A stretch of DNA of 15,084 bases from Pseudomonadota bacterium (GCA_029781465.1 JAKOWQ010000399.1:1-15084); one strand, 5' to 3'. Shown: positions 6,335 to 14,232, numbered from the stretch's first letter. Translations and numbers: made by a program. Notes: generated from the letters alone by a model not told the origin.

Positions 6335-6434
6335 GGAATCGAGGTCAGCGGCGCCAGCGGAACGATTTTCCTACATCGGCGCAAACAGGCATACCCGGCC
6401 CGTTCTTTGAAATCGTTGTTCCGCGCTCGGCCGG

Positions 6435-6528
6435 AAAAGGTGACACCCCAAAAGGCGAACCTGTCACCTTTTTCGCAGCAAGTATCGGATGGAAAAGAGG
6501 ATTCACCCCGGACAGGGGTGTCACCTTT
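6435..6528. repeat. GGTGaCACC inverted-repeat cluster / bidirectional terminator
   Basis: Three related copies occur in 94 bases between convergent genes: AAAAGGTGACACCCC (6435-6449), ACCTGTCACCTTTTT (6459-6473) and GGGGTGTCACCTTT (6515-6528). Copies one and two pair as AAAAGGTGACA with TGTCACCTTTT, an 11-bp stem with a 16-base loop ending in a T-run, a good intrinsic terminator for the DUF4019 gene. Copies one and three pair over 14 bases without mismatch. CACCCC (6504-6509) and GGGGTG (6515-6520) form another small stem. The exclusive pairings suggest a REP-like element doing double duty as a terminator. Confidence 0.6.
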
Positions 6529-6546
6529 CCGTGCCCGACGGGCGCA

Positions 6547-7269
6547 TCAATACATGTGCTGGCCGCCGTTGATGCTCATCGTCGAGCCGGTCACGAAGCC
6601 GCCGTTCTCGCTGGTCAGGAAAGCCACCCCGCGGGCGATTTCCTCAGCGTGGCCCAGCCGGCCGACCGGGATCTTGGCGACGATCTTTTCCAGCACCGGG
6701 GCAGGCACGGCGGCGACCATGTCGGTATCGATATAGCCCGGCGCGATTGCGTTGACGGTGACGCCATATTTCGCGCCTTCCTGCGCCAGCGCCTTGGTGA
6801 AGCCGTGGATGCCCGACTTGGCGGCGGCATAGTTGACCTGGCCGTATTGCCCGGCCTGGCCGTTGATCGAGCCGATGTTGACGATCCGGCCCCAGCCGCG
6901 CTCGCGCATGCCGGGGAAGGTTGCCTTGGCCATGTTGAAGCAGCCGCCAAGGTTGATCCGCATCACCTCGTTCCAGTCATCGAAGCTCATCTTGTGAAGC
7001 ACGCCGTCGCGGGTGATCCCGGCGTTGTTGATGACGATATCGACCGGGCCGTATTCGGCGGCGATGTCGTTGCAGTTGTGGATGCAGGCCTCGTGGTCGC
7101 CCACGTCCCAGCGGATCGCCGGAATTCCGGTGCGCGCGGTGAAGGCCTTGGCCTTTTCCTCGTTGCCGGCATAGTTGGCGATCACCTGGTGGCCCTGCTT
7201 TTGCAGGCGCAGACAGATAGCCTCGCCAATACCTCTGGTTCCGCCGGTAACGATAGCCACTCGCGTCAT
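6547..7269 (-). CDS. phaB: Acetoacetyl-CoA reductase (NADPH), PhaB
   Basis: This short-chain dehydrogenase reduces acetoacetyl-CoA to (R)-3-hydroxybutyryl-CoA, the monomer of polyhydroxybutyrate. The 240-residue length is normal. VTGGTRGIG (7-15) is the cofactor-binding glycine motif, NNAGITRDG (81-89) the structural NAG motif, and the catalytic triad is Ser134, Tyr147 and Lys151 (INGQAGQYGQVNYAAAKSG). The C-terminus, GSTMSINGGQHMY, is characteristic of PhaB and separates it from FabG. The ATG at 7269 is preferred over 7275 because AAGGG is spaced 6 bases from it. No phaA or phaC is adjacent, so the pathway genes must lie elsewhere. The upstream neighbour on the same strand is a hypothetical exported protein 87 bases away. 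Confidence 0.92.
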   Translation of the reverse strand: MTRVAIVTGGTRGIGEAICLRLQKQGHQVIANYAGNEEKAKAFTARTGIPAIRWDVGDHEACIHNCNDIAAEYGPVDIVINNAGITRDGVLHKMSFDDWNEVMRINLGGCFNMAKATFPGMRERGWGRIVNIGSINGQAGQYGQVNYAAAKSGIHGFTKALAQEGAKYGVTVNAIAPGYIDTDMVAAVPAPVLEKIVAKIPVGRLGHAEEIARGVAFLTSENGGFVTGSTMSINGGQHMY

Positions 7270-7305
7270 GAGCATCCCTTTCCCAAGTCAGGCATTTTGG
7301 GAGCT

Positions 7306-7335
7306 ACTCTAATCCATGATTCGGCGCCGCGGCAA
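7306..7335 (-). promoter_or_regulatory. Candidate phaB promoter
   Basis: Minus-strand TTGCCG (7335-7330), an 18-base spacer and TAGAGT (7311-7306) give a plausible sigma-70 type promoter about 37 bases before the phaB start, leaving room for its Shine-Dalgarno. The -10 matches only four of six positions. Confidence 0.33.
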
Positions 7336-7356
7336 GGCGCGCGCATAGCTATTGGA

Positions 7357-8103
7357 TCAGAACCGGAGCTGGGTGCCGAGGTAGACCGACTGATTGTCCT
7401 GCCGCCCGTCGGTAAGCGGCACCAGCCGGTCTCGATCCGAGGTATAGCGGACCCCGGCGGTGACGTTGAGATTGCCGGTCAAACGATAGGAGCCGCCGAC
7501 ATCGACGGTCTGGTCGTTCTGCTCGAAGGTGCGCGGGCTGCGGCCCGACTTTTCGCGCTCGTCAAGCTCGATCCGCGGGGCAAACCGGCCCGGGTCGGCA
7601 GCGGCGCCGGCCTTTGGCCGATAACTTGCCAGATCGGGCATTTCGATCCGCCGGATTTCGGGAATGGCCGCCGTGTTCTGGGCAAAGCTGCGATAGCCGC
7701 GGGTGGTTCCCAGGCTATAGGCCGTCGGCGCAATGCGCAGCGGAGACCCGGCCTGCGGCACCGGCACGGTGGCCGAGATCGTGCGGGTCGAATTGGCATC
7801 GAGCCGGACCGCGACGGTCAGCGAACGGTCCATCCGCGATGTCGTCGCCGCAGGCGTGAAGCGGAAGGTCCGCCCCTTGGACAGGGCGCGCACGGTGATC
7901 GAGCGGGCAAGCCGCGGATCGACCATCGCGGGGACAAATCCGGCCTGCGCCTCTTCAACCTTGTCCTGTCCCTGAAGGGCATCGAATCGGCTCGAAAATG
8001 CCAGCACCGCGCTGGGCAGCGCAAGCAGCGCGACGGCGCCCGTCAGCAGCACCGACGAACTGCCGGTGATCCGCTTTGCGCCATTCTGCCCTGCAAAACG
8101 CAT
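7357..8103 (-). CDS. Exported protein with outer-membrane-like C-terminus, function unknown
   Basis: I do not recognise a named family. The 248-residue protein begins with a signal peptide: basic residues (Lys10, Arg11), a hydrophobic core (about 17-34) and a likely cleavage site after SAVLA (residue 35). The middle is low in aromatics and rich in Arg/Ala/Thr. The last ~50 residues alternate polar and hydrophobic (VDVGGSYRLTG, NLNVTAGVRYT, QSVYLGTQLRF) and end in Phe, the beta-signal recognised by the BAM complex. It is therefore probably an outer-membrane protein with few beta strands, or the tail of a porin-like fold. The start at 8103 is chosen because it places the basic n-region properly; AAGGAG lies 12 bases upstream, a long spacing. 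It diverges from the leuS operon and precedes phaB on the same strand. Confidence 0.6.
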   Translation of the reverse strand: MRFAGQNGAKRITGSSSVLLTGAVALLALPSAVLAFSSRFDALQGQDKVEEAQAGFVPAMVDPRLARSITVRALSKGRTFRFTPAATTSRMDRSLTVAVRLDANSTRTISATVPVPQAGSPLRIAPTAYSLGTTRGYRSFAQNTAAIPEIRRIEMPDLASYRPKAGAAADPGRFAPRIELDEREKSGRSPRTFEQNDQTVDVGGSYRLTGNLNVTAGVRYTSDRDRLVPLTDGRQDNQSVYLGTQLRF

Positions 8104-8278
8104 GGTCTTTGCCGACTCCTTGCCCTGACCCGGCGGATTCGCCTCGTGTGCCTTATCGCGCACAGCGCCCCGCAATCCAAGCGCCTAGATGCATGCGCGG
8201 CGATGAATTGCCGCTTAACGCACCGGCCCATTCAGCGGCCATTCACCGCGCCACCGGGCATTAGCGCGCCAAGCGGGC

Positions 8279-8306
8279 TTGCCGCCCGTGCCGCCTCGGC
8301 TATAGA
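8279..8306 (+). promoter_or_regulatory. Promoter of the DUF3576-leuS-lptE-holA operon
   Basis: TTGCCG (8279-8284), a 16-base spacer and TATAGA (8301-8306) form a good housekeeping-type promoter about 50 bases before the lipoprotein ATG. The remainder of the 251-base divergent interval (8104-8354) shows only short GC-rich dyads and no RNA gene that I can identify. Confidence 0.5.
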
Positions 8307-8354
8307 AGCCTCGGCAGGGCATTCCGCCCGAAACGACAGGATCTGGACGCAGAC

Positions 8355-8825
8355 ATGATTGGCACCATCACCACCGGCCCTTCGACCAAGCGCAACCTTG
8401 CCCGGGCCGGGCTGGTCGCGATGGCGGCTCTCGCGCTGGTCAGCTGCGGCGGCAAGAAGGATCGCCCCAAGGCCGATCTCGCGGCCAGCCGGGTGACCAC
8501 GATCGGCGTCAATTCCTATCTCTGGCGCGCCAGCCTTGACGCGCTGAGCTTCATGCCGCTGCTCCAGACCGACAGCAACGGCGGCGTGATCGTGACCGAC
8601 TGGTACGCCAACCCTAACAATCCGGGCGAGCGGATGAAGGTAACGGTGGCGATCCTCGATCAGGATCTGCGCGCCGACGCGCTGCGCGTGGCCGCCAGCC
8701 GTCAGGTCAACCAGAACGGCATCTGGGTCGATGCGCCGGTCCAGGCCGCGAGTGTCCAGAAGCTTGAGGACGTGATCCTGACCAAGGCGCGCGATCTGCG
8801 CCGCCAGGCCGGCGCCACGAAGTAG
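8355..8825 (+). CDS. DUF3576 lipoprotein
   Basis: This is a 156-residue predicted lipoprotein. A basic n-region (Lys12, Arg13) and a hydrophobic stretch (about 17-30) end in the lipobox ALVSC with Cys31 as the lipidated residue, followed by GGKKDRPKADL. The mature part contains TIGVNSYLWRASLDALSFMP and IVTDWYANPNNPGERMKVTV, which are typical of the DUF3576 family, found just upstream of leuS in many alphaproteobacteria. Its function is not established. The residue after Cys31 is Gly, not Asp, so by the classical Lol rule it would be sent to the outer membrane. It is the first gene of the operon, 52 bases before leuS, and ends in TAG. Conservation beside lptE suggests an envelope role, which is inference. 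Confidence 0.85.
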   Translation: MIGTITTGPSTKRNLARAGLVAMAALALVSCGGKKDRPKADLAASRVTTIGVNSYLWRASLDALSFMPLLQTDSNGGVIVTDWYANPNNPGERMKVTVAILDQDLRADALRVAASRQVNQNGIWVDAPVQAASVQKLEDVILTKARDLRRQAGATK

Positions 8826-8839
8826 ATGGCGTAACAGCC

Positions 8840-8871
8840 CCCTCGACAAGCCGTGCCGAGCGGCTAGAGGG
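8840..8871 (+). promoter_or_regulatory. Hairpin covering the leuS ribosome binding site
   Basis: CCCTC (8840-8844) pairs with GAGGG (8867-8871), and inside it AGCCG (8849-8853) pairs with CGGCT (8861-8865) around a 7-base loop. GAGGG is itself the leuS Shine-Dalgarno, 6 bases before the ATG at 8878. The structure would hide the ribosome binding site unless opened, for instance by ribosomes ending the upstream gene at 8825. Confidence 0.45.
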
Positions 8872-8877
8872 ACGCTC

Positions 8878-11406
8878 ATGACGAGTGAACGCTTCGATCC
8901 GTCCAGCGCCGATCCGCGCTGGCAAGCCGCGTGGGACGAACGGCAGACCTTTCGGGCCGACGATTCCTCGCCGCGCCCGCGCTCCTACGTGCTTGAGATG
9001 TTTCCCTAGCCCTCGGGTCGCATCCATATCGGCCACGTCCGCAACTACACCATGGGCGACGTGCTGGCCCGCTACAAGCGGATGAAAGGCTTCGAGGTGC
9101 TCCACCCGATGGGCTGGGACGCCTTCGGCATGCCGGCGGAAAACGCCGCGATGGAAAAGGGCGTTCACCCCGGCGGCTGGACCCGTGACAACATCGCCAA
9201 CATGAAGGCACAGCTCAAGCGCCTCGGCTTCGCGCTCGACTGGAGCCGCGAGCTGGCCACCTGCGAACCGGAATACTACGGGCACGAACAGGCGCTGTTC
9301 CTTGCCATGTACGAGGCGGGGCTGGTCTACCGCAAGGAATCGGCGGTCAACTGGGATCCGGTCGACATGACCGTGCTGGCCAACGAACAGGTGATCGACG
9401 GACGCGGCTGGCGCAGCGGCGCGCTGGTCGAAAAGCGCAAGCTCAGCCAGTGGTTCCTCAAGATCACCCATTTCGCCGAGGATCTGCTCGACGGACTCGA
9501 CGGGTTGAAGAACTGGCCCGACAAGGTCAAGCTGATGCAGGAAAACTGGATCGGCAAGTCGCAGGGACTTCAGTTCCGGTTCCGCAGTGCGGACGGGTCG
9601 ACCGAGGTCGAGGTTTTCACCACCCGGCCCGATACCATCTTCGGCGCCAGCTTCGTGGCCATCGCCGCCGATCACCCGATCGCGCAGGGCCTGGCCGCCA
9701 GCGATCCGGCGGTCGCATCCTTTATCGAGGAATGCCGCAAGGGCGGCACCACCGCGGCCGAGATCGAAACCCAGGAAAAGCTCGGGCACGACACCGGAGT
9801 GCGGCTCAAGCATCCGTTCGACGATGCCATCGCGCTGCCGCTCTACATCGCCAATTTCGTGCTGATGGACTATGGCACCGGCGCGGTGTTCGGCTGTCCG
9901 GCGCACGACCAGCGTGACCTCGATTTCGCACGCAAATATGCCTTGCCGGTTACGCGAGTGGTAGCAGACGGTGAAACCAGCGCCCCCGTGTTCGAGGGCG
10001 ACGAGGCCTATACCGGTCCCGGCGCGCTGGTGAACTCGCGCTTCCTTGACGGCATGGATGTCGAGGCCGCCAAGGCCGAGGTGATCGCCCGCGCCGAGCA
10101 GGGGCAATGGGGCCGCGGCACCACCGTCTGGCGGCTGCGTGACTGGGGGGTGAGCCGCCAGCGTTACTGGGGTACGCCAATCCCGTTCATCCACTGCCAG
10201 GCCTGCGGGGTGGTGCCGGTTCCGCGCGAGCAGCTGCCGGTGGTGCTGCCCGAGGATGTCGATTTCAAGACCCCTGGCAATCCGCTGCTGCGCCATCCCA
10301 CCTGGAAGCACGTTGCCTGTCCCGGTTGCGGAAAGCCAGCCGAACGCGAGACCGACACGCTCGATACCTTCGCCGATTCGAGCTGGTATTTCCTGCGCTT
10401 TGCCAGCCAGCCCGCAGATCGCCCGTTCGATCCCGAAGCAATCAGGCAGTGGCTCCCGGTCGAACAGTATATCGGCGGGATCGAGCACGCGATCCTCCAC
10501 CTGCTCTATGCCCGGTTCTGGACCCGCGCGCTCAACCACATCGGCCTGATCGACGTGAAGGAGCCCTTCGCCAGCCTGTTCACGCAGGGCATGGTGACGC
10601 ACGAGACCTATTCGCGGATCGATCCCGCCAACGGGGCGCCGGTCTATTTCGGCCCGGCCGAGATCGAGAAGCACGGCGACGGGGCGGTCTTGATATCCGA
10701 TGGCAGTCCGGTCGAGGTCGGCCGGGTCATCAAGATGTCGAAGAGCAAGAAGAACGTCGTCGATCCGGACGACATCATTGCCCAGTACGGCGCCGACGCG
10801 GTGCGCTGGTTCATGCTTTCCGACAGTCCGCCCGAACGCGACCTGCCCTGGTCGGAGGCGGGGATCGAAGGCTGCGCGCGGTTCGTGCAGCGGCTGTGGC
10901 GGCTGTTCGGGCAATACGATCCGGCGGCCAGCGGCGAGGACAAGGCGCTCGATCGCAAGCGCGATCAGACCGTTGCCGCGGTGGCCGAGGATATCGAGGG
11001 GCTGGGCTTCAACAAGGCGGTGGCGCGGATCTACGAACTGGCCAGCGCGGTGGAAAAGGCCGCCCCATCGGCCAGCCGTTCGGCCGCGATCCGCGCCCTG
11101 CTGCTGCTGGCCGCACCGATGATGCCGCACCTGGCCGAAGAGGCCTGGTCCGGCCTTGGCGAGGGGTTGATCGCCGACGCCGCCTGGCCGAGCGTCGACC
11201 CCGCGCTGCTGGTCGAGGATGAGGTGACCGTGGCGATCCAGGTGCTGGGCAAGCTGCGCGATACCATCACCGTCGCCAAGGGCCTGCCGCGCGAGGAAAT
11301 CGAAGCCCTTGCCCTGGCCAGCGACAAGGTGCAGCGTGCGCTCGATGGCAAGGCGGTGAAGAAGGTCATCGTCGTCCCCGATCGGCTGGTGAATCTGGTG
11401 GCATGA
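8878..11406 (+). CDS. leuS: Leucyl-tRNA synthetase, frame interrupted by an in-frame TAG at codon 44
   Basis: The enzyme charges tRNA-Leu and is essential. Read from the ATG at 8878 the frame encodes 842 residues, the normal length, but codon 44 (9007-9009) is TAG where the family has Tyr in the sequence MFPYPSGRIHIGHVRNYT. The HIGH motif (50-53) follows the stop. Everything beyond is intact: TTRPDT (248-253) and the PAHDQRD segment of the editing domain, a zinc-type CxxC pair region, KMSKS (619-623), and the anticodon-binding and C-terminal domains. The next in-frame ATG (9052, Met59) would give a protein lacking HIGH and thus inactive. TAC to TAG is one base change, consistent with a sequencing error, a very recent mutation, or a suppressed or duplicated gene. 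AGAGGG precedes the start by 6 bases; the stop overlaps lptE as ATGA. Confidence 0.9.
9007..9009 (+). other. leuS: Premature amber codon in leuS
   Basis: TTT-CCC-TAG-CCC-TCG-GGT encodes F-P-stop-P-S-G in place of the conserved F-P-Y-P-S-G. The frame is unbroken before (43 codons of good LeuRS N-terminus) and after, so this is a substitution, not an indel. TAG correctly terminates galU, the HsdR-N gene, the RHH gene and the DUF3576 gene in this window, which argues against reassignment. Confidence 0.93.
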
Positions 11407-11900
11407 AGCGGTTTGTGATCCTTGTTGCGGCAAGCCTGCTCTCCGCCTGCGGATTGCAACCGATGTATGGCGGCGGGGCCGGCGGCGCGGTCGCCCAGGG
11501 ACTGTCGGGGATCGAGGTAGCCCCGATCGAGGGCAAGGCCGGATGGCTGGTACGCAATGCGCTGACCGACCGGCTGGGCGCGGCGGGCGCCAGCGGCACC
11601 GCGCGCTATCGGCTCGACATCCGACTCGATGACAGGCTGGAGGGGCTGGGTCTGCTGTCCGACGATACCATCGCGCGCGAGCGGCGCACGCTGCGCGCGC
11701 GCTATCAGCTGGTCGATCTGGCCAGCGGCGAGATCGTGCTCGATGCCACCGCCGGGTCCGATGCGGGAATCGACGTGGTATCCTCCGAATATGCCACCAT
11801 CGCGGCCGAAAACACCGCTCTTGAAAACCTCTCGAAGCAGGTGGCCGACCGGATCGTTACCCGCGTTTCGCTCCACCTGCGCAGCCGCGCGGCGCAGTGA
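11403..11900 (+). CDS. lptE: LPS-assembly lipoprotein LptE
   Basis: LptE plugs the LptD barrel and helps insert LPS in the outer membrane. The 165-residue product starts with a lipoprotein signal, MKRFVILVAASLLSAC, with lipobox LLSAC and Cys16, followed by GLQPMYGG, the hallmark opening of alphaproteobacterial LptE. The mature part alternates strands and helices, with YRLDIRLDDRLEGLGLLSDD and RERRTLRARYQLVDL in the middle and the helix ALENLSKQVADRIVTRVSLH near the end, as in the family. The ATG overlaps the leuS stop (ATGA) and its own TGA overlaps the holA GTG (GTGA), so all three are translationally coupled. The order leuS-lptE-holA is conserved across many proteobacteria, which supports the call despite low sequence conservation in this family. 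Confidence 0.9.
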   Translation: MKRFVILVAASLLSACGLQPMYGGGAGGAVAQGLSGIEVAPIEGKAGWLVRNALTDRLGAAGASGTARYRLDIRLDDRLEGLGLLSDDTIARERRTLRARYQLVDLASGEIVLDATAGSDAGIDVVSSEYATIAAENTALENLSKQVADRIVTRVSLHLRSRAAQ

Positions 11901-12925
11901 AGGCCACCCAAAGGGATTTCAGGGGCCTGGCCGCCCGCGCCGCGAACGAAGCGCGGGTGTTCTTCTTTTGCGGCCCCGACGAAGCCGGAGCGCAGGATGC
12001 CGCCGAACACCTTGCCGCACTGCTGCCCGAGCCGGGGGAGCGGATCGAACTGGCAGGAGCGGACCTGCGCCGCGATCCCGTGCGGCTCAGCGATGAGGCA
12101 CGGTCCACCTCGCTGTTCGGCGGCACCCGCCACATCTGGATCCGCGCCAGCGGCGACGAGGCCCACGATGCGATCGAAAACCTGCTGGCCGACCCAACCG
12201 AGGGTTGCCCGGTGCTGGTGGTGGCGAGCGGCGCCAGCGACAAGTCGCGTAGTGCCAAGCTGCTCGCCAATCGTGGCGACGCCCTGGTGGCGATGTTCCA
12301 CCCGCCCGATCTGCGCTCGGTGAGCGAGGCAGTCAGGCAGATGGCGGGACCAGCCGGCCTGCGCCTTTCGGGCGACATGGCCGAGCGGATCGCCCGGGCC
12401 GCCGCGCTCGATACCCGTATTGCCCGATCCGAGATCGACAAGCTCGCGCTCTATCTCGATGCCAGTCCGGCGGCCCCGCGCGAGGTCGATCTGGCCACGC
12501 TTGAGGCAGTGGGGGCGCGGACCGAGGATGATGGCTTTGCGCCGCTGGTCAGTGCGGTGCTGGGCGGGCAGACCGCCAAGCTGCCCGCCGAGCTGCGGCG
12601 GATGCGCGAGCTGGGAATGAACCCGGTCGGGCTGCTGCTGGCCTTCGAGCGACGCGCGGCACAGCTCACCGACCTCGCGGGCAAGCTAGGGCCGCGCGGC
12701 GACGTGCAAGCCCTGCTCAAGGCCGAAATCGCCGCCCGGCGGGTGTTCTGGAAGGATGAGCGCGATCTCGCCGCGCAGCTTTCGCGCTGGCGCGGCAGAA
12801 AGCTGGCCCGGCTGACCGAGCGGCTGCTGGACCTGCACCGTAAGCTTCTGGCCAACAGTCAGGGGGCCGAATTGCTGTTGTCTCAGGAACTTGCCGAGAT
12901 AACCAGGGCCGCCCGGCGCGATTGA
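11897..12925 (+). CDS. holA: DNA polymerase III subunit delta
   Basis: HolA is the delta subunit of the clamp loader, which opens the beta sliding clamp. The 342-residue length matches the family. The N-terminus KATQRDFRGLAARAANEARV then FFFCGPDEAG, and SLFGGTRHIWIRASGDEA (about 72-89, matching the usual SLFGxxRxVxI motif), are diagnostic. The middle region around RIARSEIDKLALYLDA and the C-terminal collar-like helices (LGMNPVGLLLAFERRAAQL, RRVFWKDERDLAAQLSRW) also fit. Translation begins at GTG 11897, overlapping the lptE stop by four bases (GTGA); no independent promoter is evident. It is the last gene of the operon. The 104 bases after it hold two dyads (12932-12955 and 12957-12967) but no T-tract terminator. 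Confidence 0.92.
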   Translation: MKATQRDFRGLAARAANEARVFFFCGPDEAGAQDAAEHLAALLPEPGERIELAGADLRRDPVRLSDEARSTSLFGGTRHIWIRASGDEAHDAIENLLADPTEGCPVLVVASGASDKSRSAKLLANRGDALVAMFHPPDLRSVSEAVRQMAGPAGLRLSGDMAERIARAAALDTRIARSEIDKLALYLDASPAAPREVDLATLEAVGARTEDDGFAPLVSAVLGGQTAKLPAELRRMRELGMNPVGLLLAFERRAAQLTDLAGKLGPRGDVQALLKAEIAARRVFWKDERDLAAQLSRWRGRKLARLTERLLDLHRKLLANSQGAELLLSQELAEITRAARRD

Positions 12926-12931
12926 CCCGCG

Positions 12932-12955
12932 GCGCAGACCGGAGCATCGCTGCGC
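12932..12955 (+). repeat. Hairpin after holA
   Basis: GCGCAG (12932-12937) and CTGCGC (12950-12955) are a perfect 6-bp stem with a 12-base loop, beginning 6 bases after the holA stop. No T-run follows, so it may be a processing or Rho-linked end rather than an intrinsic terminator. It abuts the repeated palindrome at 12957-12967. Confidence 0.35.
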
Positions 12956-12967
12956 ACTTGCAGCAAG
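12953..12967 (+). repeat. 15-base direct repeat, copy 1, containing a palindrome
   Basis: CGCACTTGCAGCAAG is identical to 14980-14994. Its last 11 bases, CTTGC-A-GCAAG, are a perfect inverted repeat. This copy lies 62 bases before the likely start of the sugar transferase; the other lies just upstream of the dehydrogenase start, in that gene's leader. Confidence 0.7.
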
Positions 12968-13029
12968 CTCCCGATTGAGTCACAGCCCGATTCGTGCCCG
13001 CAAGGCACACCAGCGTACGAGTGGAAACC

Positions 13030-14232
13030 ATGCAGGTCGCAAACCAGGTCGCAGCGCGCGAAAGGCGGGAGACGCCCCGCCCGCACCGGGGCAGTGTGGC
13101 GCCGGGCGTGAACTCGGACCTGCCCCAGGCCCGCCCGCTCGAGCGACGCCGACTGCAATGCTACCTGGCACTGATCCTTGGCGATATCGCGGCACTCTTC
13201 ACCGGATATTGCGCCTCCGGTTATCTCTACCTGGGGCGCGCGGGACTTTCTCAGGGTCTGGAACTCGCGCAACTGGTGCTGCCGCTGTTCTTGACTGTGG
13301 GGCTCTATAACGGCGCCTACTCGATCGGCGCGCTGCGCACCGCCCAGCACGGCGTTCGCCGGGCACTCAGCGCGCTGGCGCTTTCGGCGGCGGCGGTGCT
13401 GTTCATCTCGTTCTATTCGAAGTCGAGCCAGGATACCTCGCGCGTGATCTATACCCTTGGCCTGATCGCCGCGCTGATCGGTGTGGTATGGGTACGCGCC
13501 CAGATGCGCAGCCTGGTGCGCTGGCGCTGCGGCGAAACCGTGGTCAACGAACTGTTGATCGAGGATGGCGGCCCAACGGTGGAGCAGGATGGAGTGGTGC
13601 GGATTTCCGCCGCCGAATACGGGCTGAAACCCGCGCTCGATGATCCGGCGGCGCTTGACAGGATCGGCCAGCTGCTGCGCTCGATTGACCGCGTGATCGT
13701 CAGCTGCGCGCCCGAGCGGCGGCGCGACTGGGCAATGATCCTCAAGGGTGCCAACATCTCGGGCGAAGTGATCGACGATGCCGTGGCCGAGCTTGAGGCG
13801 CACGGCGCGGGAATATGGGGCGGACATGGCTGGCTGCGGGTTTCGGTCGGCCCGCTCGACCTGCGCGACCGCGTGCTCAAGCGGCTGTTCGATCTTGCGG
13901 TGGCGCTTGGTGCGCTGGTGATTCTGGCCCCTCTGATGCTCCTCGTCGCGCTGGCGATCCTGTTCGAAGATGGCAGCCCGGTGCTGTTCGTCCAGCGCCG
14001 GGTTGGGCGCGGCAACCAGTTCTTCGATATGCTCAAGTTCCGCTCGATGCGCGCGGAGTGCAGCGACGGCGAGGGTGCGCTTTCCACCCGGCAGGAGGAT
14101 CAGCGGATCACCCGCGTCGGCCGCCTGATCCGCCGTACCAGCATCGACGAGCTGCCCCAGCTGTTCAATGTCCTGACCGGCGAAATGTCGAACGGCGCGG
14201 GGCGGTACTTGCTGTCGCCGGTGGTGTTGTAG
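13030..14232 (+). CDS. Polyprenyl-phosphate sugar-1-phosphate transferase, 3' end replaced at a joint
   Basis: This is an exopolysaccharide-type initiating glycosyltransferase (Bac_transf family). It moves a sugar-1-phosphate from a UDP-sugar to undecaprenyl phosphate at the inner membrane. Four N-terminal membrane helices (LALILGDIAALFTGYCASGY, LVLPLFLTVGLYNGAYSIG, ALSALALSAAAVLFIS, VIYTLGLIAALIGVVWV) precede a soluble region. The catalytic domain (about 284-387) has KRLFDLAVALGALVILAP, LFVQRRVGRGNQFFDMLKFR and RRTSIDELPQLFNVLTGEMS. The family then continues with (L/I)VGPRPH and about 60-80 more residues, but here 13 foreign residues (NGAGRYLLSPVVL) and a TAG follow. Codons after 14190 are antisense dehydrogenase sequence. 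The protein as read lacks the C-terminal third of its catalytic domain and is probably inactive. ATG 13030 is preferred over GTG 12994, which lies in a small hairpin; the choice is uncertain. Confidence 0.85.
   Translation: MQVANQVAARERRETPRPHRGSVAPGVNSDLPQARPLERRRLQCYLALILGDIAALFTGYCASGYLYLGRAGLSQGLELAQLVLPLFLTVGLYNGAYSIGALRTAQHGVRRALSALALSAAAVLFISFYSKSSQDTSRVIYTLGLIAALIGVVWVRAQMRSLVRWRCGETVVNELLIEDGGPTVEQDGVVRISAAEYGLKPALDDPAALDRIGQLLRSIDRVIVSCAPERRRDWAMILKGANISGEVIDDAVAELEAHGAGIWGGHGWLRVSVGPLDLRDRVLKRLFDLAVALGALVILAPLMLLVALAILFEDGSPVLFVQRRVGRGNQFFDMLKFRSMRAECSDGEGALSTRQEDQRITRVGRLIRRTSIDELPQLFNVLTGEMSNGAGRYLLSPVVL

Noticed and set aside
6556..8358. Plus-strand open frame of 600 codons over phaB and the exported protein
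   Set aside because: It covers two genuine minus-strand genes and their intergenic region, with no domain or ribosome binding site.
9007..9009. Genetic-code change making UAG a sense codon
   Set aside because: UAG ends galU, the HsdR-N gene, the RHH gene and the DUF3576 gene at the expected family lengths, so a wholesale reassignment does not fit.
9052..11406. Internal ATG at 9052 as the true leuS start
   Set aside because: It would omit the N-terminal 58 residues including the HIGH motif, which are well conserved and present in frame upstream with a good Shine-Dalgarno.
8707..11433. Minus-strand open frame of about 900 codons opposite leuS
   Set aside because: No recognisable domain, low-complexity composition typical of the antisense of GC-rich genes, and exact coincidence with the leuS body.
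12994..13008. GTG 12994 as the sugar transferase start, or the hairpin here as a terminator
   Set aside because: GTGCC-CGCAA-GGCAC is only 5 bp with no T-run, and it covers the GTG; ATG 13030 is simpler, although neither start has a strong Shine-Dalgarno.
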